From: Thermoanaerobacterales bacterium UBA4880
Lineage (GTDB): Bacteria > Bacillota > Thermoanaerobacteria > Thermoanaerobacterales > UBA4877
Reading direction: 5' to 3'
Assembly (NCBI GenBank): GCA_002399285.1
Contig: DHDI01000002.1
Span: 112,549 to 176,548 of the forward strand
Length of the DNA stretch: 64,000 nt
The notes beneath the pieces are model-generated. The model was not told the origin of the DNA, did not search any database, and saw only the letters and a program-made list of their open reading frames with translations. Below, in pieces: positions 16,343 through 23,691 of this stretch; within the stretch, counting starts at the first letter, position 1, and each line of letters begins with the position of its first letter. Made by a program: the position numbers and the translations under genes.

Positions 16343-16472
16343 CTGGGAAAACCCAGAATTGCTATGACTAGCATCCCGAAAGCTATCATTAAAGATAATG
16401 TTTCGTATGTATTCATCATATGCATCCACCTCCCTTGCGGGAAAGTGGCAACCACACCTGCGACCGATTACC
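16260..16472. repeat. Imperfect inverted repeats flanking the type I toxin module
   Basis: The segment at 16260-16286 (beginning GGTAATCGG and ending GTGGTTGCC) recurs inverted at 16447-16472. The copies lie in the 5' regions of the antisense RNA and of the toxin mRNA, so the two transcripts begin with similar sequence. The toxin gene lies between them. Confidence 0.7.
16333..16419 (-). CDS. Holin-like type I toxin peptide
   Basis: A 28-residue peptide of the putative holin-like toxin family. After MMNTYE comes TLSLMIAFGMLVIAILGF, a single membrane helix, then PRKK. The family pattern 'TYETLSLMI.FG..I..IL' is clear. A GGGAGGTGG site precedes the ATG. Such peptides depolarise the membrane when not held back by an antisense RNA, which is present at 16257-16342. 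It lies between the radical-SAM cassette and the lysis genes. Confidence 0.82.
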   Translation of the reverse strand: MMNTYETLSLMIAFGMLVIAILGFPRKK

Positions 16473-16494
16473 TAAGTTTATTTTACATCATTGG

Positions 16495-17385
16495 CTAAGG
16501 CTGTACAAGATTTAATCTTCTCTGATGATTGTCATAGACTGTCTTCCGAATGTAGTATATCATCTCCGACGTTTTAGTTTTCTCTCCACATTTCTGTATA
16601 TTATAAATATTGTTTGTGTCTGTAACGTCATTCCCGCTTCGCCCGTAGCTCTCGCCAATGGTTTTTCCTGTCTCGGGATCTCTAATGTAGGTTCTAACGT
16701 CACTATAGGGTTTAAGCCATTCCAATACTCCTACATGAAGCCCTTTATAGGTACCGTCGGCTATTCGTTGTGAAACAATATCTAATTCTTTGATAAACCT
16801 ATCACAATATGCTTCATCTATTTGCATAGTGGTCTCTACCGTACCTATATCAATATATCTAATCCCATTCCGATATAAATGGTCTATACTGTCGCTCAAA
16901 TAGGCTATATTATACGGATGGGACACTATATGGATTGACGCTTCAACACCGAATCCCCGCAAATAAGCTATATTTTTCATCACGGTTTCATAGGTGTTTT
17001 TTCTGCTTTCCTTGAATACCCGCAGTTGGTTAGCATGCAAATGCCCATCCATGCTTGCAGCAAAGGATATTTTCTTATTTTTGCTTAAATAATTCACTAT
17101 TTTTTCCGTCATAATAGTACCGTTAGTTGTGATACAATAGGATGGTACATTTATATCGGGGATAGATTCTAAATACTCGTATGACTGTCTGACATAATTC
17201 CATGCTAAAAGCGGTTCACCACCTAAAAATTCTATGGCAAACTCATTGCTTGTACGGTATTTTACAATGTTGTCTATGAAGCCTTTTATTTCTTCCCATG
17301 TGTATTGGGACGTCTTATCCTTTTCATAACAATATAGGCAGTCACAATTACACTGTTTAGTTACGTGAATTACATATGTTTCCAT
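16495..17385 (-). CDS. Radical SAM protein without SPASM domain (cassette enzyme 2)
   Basis: A 296-residue radical SAM enzyme. The cluster motif is C12-x3-C16-x2-C19 in KQCNCDCLYCYE, followed by the SAM-binding FLGGEPLL near residue 55 and a TTNGT segment. The C-terminal third lacks the usual SPASM cysteine pattern and keeps only one Cys (IQKCGEK). Its ATG overlaps the stop of the Cys-rich gene as TAATG, so the two are translationally coupled. The nearest analogues are peptide-modifying maturases. The substrate is inferred to be the Cys-rich protein. Confidence 0.85.
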   Translation of the reverse strand: METYVIHVTKQCNCDCLYCYEKDKTSQYTWEEIKGFIDNIVKYRTSNEFAIEFLGGEPLLAWNYVRQSYEYLESIPDINVPSYCITTNGTIMTEKIVNYLSKNKKISFAASMDGHLHANQLRVFKESRKNTYETVMKNIAYLRGFGVEASIHIVSHPYNIAYLSDSIDHLYRNGIRYIDIGTVETTMQIDEAYCDRFIKELDIVSQRIADGTYKGLHVGVLEWLKPYSDVRTYIRDPETGKTIGESYGRSGNDVTDTNNIYNIQKCGEKTKTSEMIYYIRKTVYDNHQRRLNLVQP

Positions 17386-18101
17386 TAGACAAACCTCTTT
17401 TCTGTATTACACGCGCAACGCCCGTTACATTGGCAAGCTCCCGATGCCGTCCTGCTTTCGCAGTCACAAAAACCGGAACCTGACGCCCTGACGTTACAAC
17501 TACACACGCTTTCAGCAGTTCTATTTTGGCACGTACATGTAGCATTTAAATTACAAGTACAAATAGGAGCGTATACATCTTCGCAGATACAACTCTCTGT
17601 TCTACTATAACACTGACAGTCCTCTTCTCCATTTTTAGTACGCATTTGGCATTGACAAGTATCGTAATCGCAACCACAAACATCATGTCCAGTTCTATTT
17701 TGGCACGTACATGTAGCATTTAAATTACAAGTACAAATAGGATTTGATGTCCTACTTACGCAATCACAGCTCCCTGTCCGGTCATCGCAGCTGCATGAGT
17801 TTCCCCCTGTCCGGCTCGTACAATATCCGGTTGTATTTGTCACACTGTCACATGAACAACCCTTGATATTTAGAGCATTGATATCCCCCAGTGATAGGCT
17901 GTAGTTACCTACATTTTGATGTCCGGTACACGTGATACCGCTGTAACTCCCGGAACCGCTACCCGGAGCAGCCCCGCTTCGAACGGCCATCATATTATCT
18001 ACAAGAGATTTTAAATCTGCCAATTGAGTGTATGCTGGGGTTATAGTGTACCCGCCTTTGGAAATTAATGTGTCTTTTAATTCTCTAAGGCTCAATCCCA
18101 T
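17385..18101 (-). CDS. Cys-rich repeat protein, putative radical-SAM substrate
   Basis: A 238-residue protein with about 32 cysteines. Residues 1-40 are a helical leader-like segment without Cys. Residues 42-55 are a Gly/Ser-rich linker. The rest is a tandem array of CxC pairs, most ending in a CxCxxRT motif (CSCDDRT, CDCVSRT, CTCQNRT, CQCYSRT, CDCESRT). A 53-base segment (17516-17568) is repeated exactly at 17690-17742, encoding ICTCNLNATCTCQNRT twice. It is sandwiched between two radical-SAM genes within the tail-fibre end of the late operon. No known family is recognised. Confidence 0.75.
   Translation of the reverse strand: MGLSLRELKDTLISKGGYTITPAYTQLADLKSLVDNMMAVRSGAAPGSGSGSYSGITCTGHQNVGNYSLSLGDINALNIKGCSCDSVTNTTGYCTSRTGGNSCSCDDRTGSCDCVSRTSNPICTCNLNATCTCQNRTGHDVCGCDYDTCQCQMRTKNGEEDCQCYSRTESCICEDVYAPICTCNLNATCTCQNRTAESVCSCNVRASGSGFCDCESRTASGACQCNGRCACNTEKRFV
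17516..17742 (-). repeat. Exact 53-bp direct repeat within the Cys-rich gene
   Basis: Positions 17516-17568 and 17690-17742 are identical over 53 bases and are offset by 174 bases (58 codons, in frame). Recombination between them would remove or add a 58-residue block without changing the frame. Confidence 0.85.
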
Positions 18102-18116
18102 ATTCTCACCTCCTGA

Positions 18117-19421
18117 CTAAAGCAGCTTTTTCAAAAGTACCGCTTGCTCTTTTTCTATTAAATCAACTTTATCTAAAATTAGCTTAAGTGCCATGGCTAT
18201 AGTCTCCTTATCTTCATTAGTACTCTGTTCATTATCCCGGCAATCACATAAGCAATTAAGATTATTGGGATTATTCCCCGGCGTACAATTATTTTTATCA
18301 TTCTTTAACAGGCCCATTTTCTTAACTTCCTCCCTCGTTTTGAGCTGTATTTCACGTTCGATCTTTGACATTTTACACCTTATACCTCCGCAGTCGACCA
18401 CGCTCAATATACTGCCGTTTTGTTCCCAGTTCTCGGCTATACAACGGTAACAATGATATGCATCACAGTTCGGGTCTTTCTTGGCACAGGATAAATCATC
18501 CATGCCATAATTCATAAAGATTGCCCGTCTTTGGTCGTCTATGCCTTCCCATATATTGCCTATCTTTGTATGATGCTCCGGATCATTAAAATAGAATTGA
18601 TGGCAGGGGTAGATATCGCCTTTGGCAGTAATGGTAACAAAAAACTTCCCGGCTCCACATGGGGAAGAAGGAAAGGCATCATAATCCAGGCATCTATTTA
18701 TCGGCGCATAGTTGTATATCTCTTGCAAATTGTTTTCTTTCTTTACCCGGTCTAACACATAATCCGCTATCTTCTGAAGCTGTCCACGATATACCTCGTC
18801 GTCGCCCTCTTCCCATGTCTCCGAATGAATAGGCATAAACCAAAGTATAGGAACGTCCCATTTCTCCCGAAAATAGATGTAGCTTTCATACATGTATGGG
18901 AGAGTGTCGTGATTATAGCAGCCATGAATAGAAAGAGCGGTTATATGATCCTTGAAAATATCCTTCCAAACAGGTACATTCTTTTCTGCCATGGCAAAAG
19001 AGCCCTGACCGGTCTTTGTCACTCTAAATTCGTTCTGAACCCGTTCTATGCCGTCTATAGAGAGCTGAACATTTAGATGCGCTTTTTCTTTATAGGTCTC
19101 TATAACTTCTCTTATCCTATCTGTCATTATTGTTGCATTTGTAACCATGCTTGCTGTAAAGCGTATATTATATTTTTCGGACAGCTCTACGCCATATTTT
19201 AATATTTCTTCTACCACGTCCACGTTAAGTAGAGGCTCACCGCCAAATATCATAACATCAAATGAGTCCTGCTTTTCCTTTACCGCATTCTCACATAGGT
19301 ATTCAAGCCCTTTTCTTGCTATCTCCTTTGTCATATAGTTCTTGTTATGTTTCTCGAAACAGTATTTACAAGCTAGATTACAATCCTCTGTTACTAAAAA
19401 ACTTGCAGCATTTGGTAACAT
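18117..19421 (-). CDS. Radical SAM/SPASM peptide maturase (cassette enzyme 1)
   Basis: A 434-residue enzyme. The radical SAM motif is C14-x3-C18-x2-C21 (EDCNLACKYCFEKH), followed by MIFGGEPLL near residue 60. A SPASM domain with auxiliary-cluster cysteines is visible from about residue 245 (PCGAGKFFVTIT, then DIYPCHQF) to SCAKKDPNCDAYHCYRC near 320. The last 60 residues form an unusual tail with NCLCDCRDNEQ and a terminal coiled-coil helix. It starts 14 bases after the tail-fibre gene and ends 15 bases before the Cys-rich gene. Post-translational modification of that protein is the inferred role. Confidence 0.87.
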   Translation of the reverse strand: MLPNAASFLVTEDCNLACKYCFEKHNKNYMTKEIARKGLEYLCENAVKEKQDSFDVMIFGGEPLLNVDVVEEILKYGVELSEKYNIRFTASMVTNATIMTDRIREVIETYKEKAHLNVQLSIDGIERVQNEFRVTKTGQGSFAMAEKNVPVWKDIFKDHITALSIHGCYNHDTLPYMYESYIYFREKWDVPILWFMPIHSETWEEGDDEVYRGQLQKIADYVLDRVKKENNLQEIYNYAPINRCLDYDAFPSSPCGAGKFFVTITAKGDIYPCHQFYFNDPEHHTKIGNIWEGIDDQRRAIFMNYGMDDLSCAKKDPNCDAYHCYRCIAENWEQNGSILSVVDCGGIRCKMSKIEREIQLKTREEVKKMGLLKNDKNNCTPGNNPNNLNCLCDCRDNEQSTNEDKETIAMALKLILDKVDLIEKEQAVLLKKLL

Positions 19422-19434
19422 ATTTTACCTCCTC

Positions 19435-19797
19435 CTATTTTATGGCCGTCCAATTCATTACTCCCGTGAAGCTTCCACTATTTCCCACATATATATTGGT
19501 CGCGTTGGCCCTAATCCAGACCTCGCCAAGATACCCTTCAGGGTCAGATATTGGCACAGCGAATACCGATGTAGGCACTGCGCCTAAGCCGTGGGGAATA
19601 GTGACTTCATTCCCGTTGCCTGCAAAAATACTTGTACCCTTGGCGATATTATTCACGGCGGCGTCAGCTTTGTCCTGTGCAGCCTTGACCGCGGCGTCAA
19701 TGATCAGGTTATCGTCAACAAAGTCCTGCCTTTTGACGTATTCGTTGCCTTCCCATTGATTTAGGCTCAGATTGGGGGTTTTATTCTCACTTGGCAT
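19435..19797 (-). CDS. Tail-fibre-type protein
   Basis: A 120-residue protein. The N-terminus (NKTPNLSLNQWEGNEYVKRQDF) is typical of short phage tail-fibre proteins. A helical stretch follows, then a beta-rich C-terminal domain with FTGVMNWTAIK. Its start abuts the preceding tail gene. It probably contributes to host recognition. Confidence 0.7.
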   Translation of the reverse strand: MPSENKTPNLSLNQWEGNEYVKRQDFVDDNLIIDAAVKAAQDKADAAVNNIAKGTSIFAGNGNEVTIPHGLGAVPTSVFAVPISDPEGYLGEVWIRANATNIYVGNSGSFTGVMNWTAIK

Positions 19798-20348
19798 TAT
19801 ACCGCCTCCTTATACACTTCAAGTTCGTCCCATGTCATATTGAGCGCATCCCATTCATCCCAGGTATGGTTATAGCTGTTGAACTCATCCCAAGTAATAT
19901 ACGTGTACTCAAATGTAAAGGCAAGATGCGCCGGCTTAATTTCTTCAATAGTTGCCGTCAGATCCTTCATGTTATTGGGAATTCCTCGAACCCCCATAAA
20001 TTTTACAACGAAGCTATAGTCATCAAAGTTTTCTGCAATCTCCACTTCACCATTGGAATAGGATGCTGCCATATCGGTCATCATTTTCTTGGTTACCGTT
20101 CCAACACCTTTTGCTCTGGCTTTGATACGTTCTCTGCGGAATGTATCAGATTTTGTTACATCCGTTTGTAGACCGTACATTGTTTCATATCGCGGTAGAA
20201 GATCTGTTGCCGTATTTATGAAACATTGGTCTATAGTATTGTCAAAATCCTCCCGTAAATCATCTATATCAACAGTCAAGACCCCTTGCAGCTTCTTCAT
20301 TGTGCTGTTTTCTTCATACATCGGAGGTAACATATTTATAAGCTCCAT
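19797..20348 (-). CDS. YmfQ/DUF2313-like tail protein
   Basis: A 183-residue baseplate-to-fibre connector of the YmfQ family (Mu gp48-like). Conserved features are LLPRYETMYGL near residue 50 and RRERIKARAKGVGTVTKKMM near 72. The C-terminus is odd: a ten-residue unit containing TWDE occurs three times (TWDEFNSYNH, TWDEWDALNM, TWDELEVYKE). It lies immediately after baseplate protein J, the usual place. Confidence 0.85.
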   Translation of the reverse strand: MELINMLPPMYEENSTMKKLQGVLTVDIDDLREDFDNTIDQCFINTATDLLPRYETMYGLQTDVTKSDTFRRERIKARAKGVGTVTKKMMTDMAASYSNGEVEIAENFDDYSFVVKFMGVRGIPNNMKDLTATIEEIKPAHLAFTFEYTYITWDEFNSYNHTWDEWDALNMTWDELEVYKEAV

Positions 20349-20350
20349 AC

Positions 20351-21370
20351 TTACGCCTCCTCGAGTATAATTTTGCCAAGTATCGGCATTTCATTGTCGC
20401 CTATTACTACGTTTACTTTTCCACCGTCTACAAGTAATCCACTATAATCCTGTACTCCCGGTGTTTCAAGCAACAGGCTACCTATCTTTGCGTAACTCGC
20501 AGTGTAGGTCACAAATATCAGTTTCTTGAAATAGGCTGCGACTGCATCATTGAATGCGCTTTGGACATCTTCAAAATGAGTAGATCCGTCTAAAACAACC
20601 GTAGCAGAAATATCAATGATTTTTTGCGCTGGGCTTTCAACGGTCACATCTGCGCCTATAGGCCGCACTGATTCTATATAATCTTTTACAAGAGGGACTA
20701 GGCTATCATCTATTTCCATATTGTTGTTGATTATTAGCACTTTGACAGTACCATTACCGCTCCAAAGTGGGAATATCTTGGCATCGCCTACGCCGGGCAC
20801 GTTAAGCGCCCACTCCCGATAATTGAAAGTGTTGCCGCTGGTAGAAGGCTTTTGCAGATATGCGTAAAACCTTGACCGGAGATTATCATCCGATTCCCGG
20901 TCCTGCCCGCTGACGATTATATCAGTCAACGTAGCGGTTACACCGGATATGTTGTCGATGTTTTCGAGGGTGCCGGTGTAGGCGTTACCTATCTCGCCAT
21001 ATTGCATACATTCAGCTTTATAGGTGTTAGTTGATGTATTCTCTATGACAATGTATGATGTGTCATTTATACCCCATCTACTGCCTATCGGTATGTTTCC
21101 TGTTGTGACTATCTTTCTTACTGCCTTAATAGCTGGCTTTCTCGTTAGACCATAATCAGCTACCACACGGTCAAGGTACTCGCCTATTGCTGTATCACCT
21201 GAAACGAGGTCTATAAAATTATTTAAATCGAAATATGTTTGTGCCAATTGATAGGCACAGGGAGCTAAAGCGTCATATATGACAGAACCCTCTCTTTTAT
21301 CCACATCGTCGCTGACTTTACTAAGCATATCATTTAATATGTTCTCATAAGTCATGTTCTCAAACATCAT
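20351..21370 (-). CDS. Baseplate J-like protein (XkdT)
   Basis: A 339-residue baseplate wedge protein. The N-terminal MMLSKVSDDVDKREGSVIYD-like segment, the LTRKPA segment near residue 95, and GNTFNYREWALNVPGVGDA near residue 175 are hallmarks of the Mu gp47/P2 J family. It overlaps the DUF2634 gene by four bases. Confidence 0.93.
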   Translation of the reverse strand: MMFENMTYENILNDMLSKVSDDVDKREGSVIYDALAPCAYQLAQTYFDLNNFIDLVSGDTAIGEYLDRVVADYGLTRKPAIKAVRKIVTTGNIPIGSRWGINDTSYIVIENTSTNTYKAECMQYGEIGNAYTGTLENIDNISGVTATLTDIIVSGQDRESDDNLRSRFYAYLQKPSTSGNTFNYREWALNVPGVGDAKIFPLWSGNGTVKVLIINNNMEIDDSLVPLVKDYIESVRPIGADVTVESPAQKIIDISATVVLDGSTHFEDVQSAFNDAVAAYFKKLIFVTYTASYAKIGSLLLETPGVQDYSGLLVDGGKVNVVIGDNEMPILGKIILEEA

Positions 21371-21762
21371 ACATTCACCTCCTGTGCTATATTCAGATTT
21401 CCGTAAATACTTTGCACGTCAAAGGTGCATTTAAGGCTGTCTCCATCATCTTGGTATTGGAAATTATCAACACTCACAATCCTATCATTCTGGAGCAAAC
21501 ATTCCTGGATACGCCGTTTAAGCTCAATCTTTACAAAATCTCTATTTTTACCTATGAGATTTTCAAGCTCGATTCCATAATAAAAGCTATATATCGGGTA
21601 CTCGTACCTCTCGGTATTGAGCATCATATATATAGCTTGTTTCACTGCCTCTATTCCGTCCACGAAGCCCTGTATTTTGTCCTTCGTAAATTTATACGTC
21701 TTGCTTGGCTGCGGCTCCACGCCGGTGATTATGTCGACGTTGGCTGAATCAGGGATCATCAT
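21367..21762 (-). CDS. DUF2634 baseplate protein (XkdS-like)
   Basis: A 131-residue protein of the XkdS/DUF2634 family, related to phage gp25-type baseplate lysozyme-like proteins. The central IYSFYYGIELENLIGKN segment is characteristic. It overlaps its neighbours by four bases on each side. Confidence 0.9.
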   Translation of the reverse strand: MMIPDSANVDIITGVEPQPSKTYKFTKDKIQGFVDGIEAVKQAIYMMLNTERYEYPIYSFYYGIELENLIGKNRDFVKIELKRRIQECLLQNDRIVSVDNFQYQDDGDSLKCTFDVQSIYGNLNIAQEVNV

Positions 21763-22088
21763 TTAACCACTTCCTTTATTTTAAAGCTTGAAATTGTCAT
21801 GCCCTCACTGACGGTGATCGGCTCGATCGTGATCGTTCGCTCCTTGGTGGCAGGGGCAAAACCTACCACTTCAACAATGTAGAACTCCTGCCCTCCGGTA
21901 TTCCGTATGAGTTTCACCTTGTCTCCAGTTTTTATAAAATCCTTGAGATTCCCGGATATAAGCTCAAATGGGACGACTAGCTTGTCACTTAGTCTTATAC
22001 CTTCATCCTCCACCACGCCGCCCGCTAAGCTGCAGAGCTTGGCATTGTTTAGGTAATTTTGGACTATCTTCTTGATCTCATCTATCAT
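21759..22088 (-). CDS. DUF2577 tail protein (XkdR-like)
   Basis: A 109-residue protein with the DUF2577 pattern (IQLS-like GIRLSDKLVVPFELISG in the middle, KTGDKVKLIRN following). These proteins belong to the tail hub or baseplate of PBSX-like phages. It is coupled to both neighbours by four-base overlaps. Confidence 0.87.
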   Translation of the reverse strand: MIDEIKKIVQNYLNNAKLCSLAGGVVEDEGIRLSDKLVVPFELISGNLKDFIKTGDKVKLIRNTGGQEFYIVEVVGFAPATKERTITIEPITVSEGMTISSFKIKEVVK

Positions 22089-23029
22089 ATGGCCACCTCC
22101 AAATCCATGGTATGAACGGGGAGAAATTCATGCGTCGCCGTCCGTACTATAAGTCGCTTATTGAGCGCGATATCCTCTATATTTCCGTAGAAACTGCTGC
22201 CTGCCCTAACCCTTGTATCGCCCAGGCATTTCAGAGTGAGCGTTTCTGCTTCCCGGTTGTAAAGACTTAATAGGATATCAGCCTTTGATCTTGCTTGTGA
22301 AGGATTATAATTTTTATCCAGTACCTCGAAATACTGTAGTATGCCGTATTTCTTAATCGAATCGCTGTCAAACGGCATATATACGTCGGCCTTTTTGGTC
22401 TTATCGTTGGCGCTAACCAGCTTGATCTGATTGTAAAAATCCTCATCAATGGACTTTTCGTAATCGTAATCATATACCATGCTTTCATCCCCGAGTACAA
22501 GGTCAAGTTTCAAGGTCTGTATATTTCGCAGTGCTATGGTATTGAACTCGTCCCGCAGCGTAAACCACGTCTTATAGTTAGTCAGGGTATCGGCTATCCC
22601 GCCGTACACGATATCAAGCCACGTTTTATCGTCCTGTACGCTGTTTGGAAGGATATACCCGGTATCGGCTATCGTACCAGTGACAAGCCCGAAGTAATTG
22701 CACATTTTCTTCACGATATCCGATACTGTGTTTTTCTCTATCTTGATTGTGTCTTTGGCCTTTGCATAGCGTAGCTGGTCATAGGCCGTAACAGATATCT
22801 CTTTGCCCTTGCTTTGGCTGTGTTTGAACACGAAGCCGCTGAATATTTTAGCCCCATCATATACGAAACTTACCCCGCTACCATTAGGTATAACAAGGTC
22901 ATCGTTTATATAGCTGAATTCAAGCTTGCTGCACCCATCGTTGAGCTTATCTGTATATGTGATTTTTGTCACCAGCTCGCTGATCTCGTACATCTGGCCG
23001 TTGACCTTTACCACAAATTGCATATCCAT
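22085..23029 (-). CDS. XkdQ-like tail hub protein (gpD/late control D fold)
   Basis: A 314-residue protein matching XkdQ/YqbQ. The N-terminus has a beta-rich domain, then GTIADTGYILPNSVQDDKTW near residue 120 and a C-terminal domain with RVRAGSSFYGNIEDIALNKR. Proteins of this type form the hub that links tube and spike. Its start touches the LysM gene. Confidence 0.88.
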   Translation of the reverse strand: MDMQFVVKVNGQMYEISELVTKITYTDKLNDGCSKLEFSYINDDLVIPNGSGVSFVYDGAKIFSGFVFKHSQSKGKEISVTAYDQLRYAKAKDTIKIEKNTVSDIVKKMCNYFGLVTGTIADTGYILPNSVQDDKTWLDIVYGGIADTLTNYKTWFTLRDEFNTIALRNIQTLKLDLVLGDESMVYDYDYEKSIDEDFYNQIKLVSANDKTKKADVYMPFDSDSIKKYGILQYFEVLDKNYNPSQARSKADILLSLYNREAETLTLKCLGDTRVRAGSSFYGNIEDIALNKRLIVRTATHEFLPVHTMDLEVAI

Positions 23030-23691
23030 TACGGTATCACCAGATTCTGACCGGGATATATGAGAGATGGATTTTTAATCTTATCCTTATTTGCATTGTA
23101 GATCTTGCCGTATTGCGCCCCATCCCCGTAGTATTTCTTCGCTATGGCCCACAAGCTGTCGCCCTTTACAACGGTATAGCTGCCGGTGCTTTTCGGACTC
23201 ACCACAGGGACCGGCTGTGCTGTCTTGACTGTTGCCACTGTTGTACCCGGCTGTACGATGGCCTCCGACTTTTTCCCGAATTCCCTATACTCGAGAAGCT
23301 TAAAGGAAACGTACTTATCGCCTTCCTCGCCGGCCTTTTCGGTTATCGTTAGTTCCTCGATCAGTACCAGCGTATTGATCTCATCACCTATACCATTACT
23401 TGCGATAAACCGAACCTGGGTTAGATCTGTCCTCCATTTTCGGAATAGATTCAGGTAAAAATCCGGCCCCTTGAATTGGTTAGGCGTCTCCACATAATGT
23501 ACTGCTTCATGTGGAAACTCCGTATCAAAGGTATATTCCCGAAGTTCCATATGTGTTGGTATGACGATCTGCCCCAATTTCAATATCTCGTATTTCTCAT
23601 TTGCTTGTACTGTGGTAGTCTGCATTTGTTCAGGGTTCACTGGCAGCCGGTGTGTTGCGTTGTCCTTGTCGAAAAATATCGAATAGCTCAT
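23029..23691 (-). CDS. LysM tail protein (XkdP-like)
   Basis: A 220-residue protein. The N-terminal domain is the phage tail-tip or tube-initiator type seen in XkdP. The C-terminal 50 residues are a LysM domain (YTVVKGDSLWAIAKKYYGDG to YPGQNLVIP) that binds peptidoglycan. It lies between tape measure and hub genes, as in PBSX. Confidence 0.92.
   Translation of the reverse strand: MSYSIFFDKDNATHRLPVNPEQMQTTTVQANEKYEILKLGQIVIPTHMELREYTFDTEFPHEAVHYVETPNQFKGPDFYLNLFRKWRTDLTQVRFIASNGIGDEINTLVLIEELTITEKAGEEGDKYVSFKLLEYREFGKKSEAIVQPGTTVATVKTAQPVPVVSPKSTGSYTVVKGDSLWAIAKKYYGDGAQYGKIYNANKDKIKNPSLIYPGQNLVIP

Noticed and set aside
17385..18101. Cys-rich repeats as a diversity-generating retroelement target
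   Set aside because: No reverse transcriptase gene or template repeat with adenine-specific differences was found; the 53-bp copies are identical.
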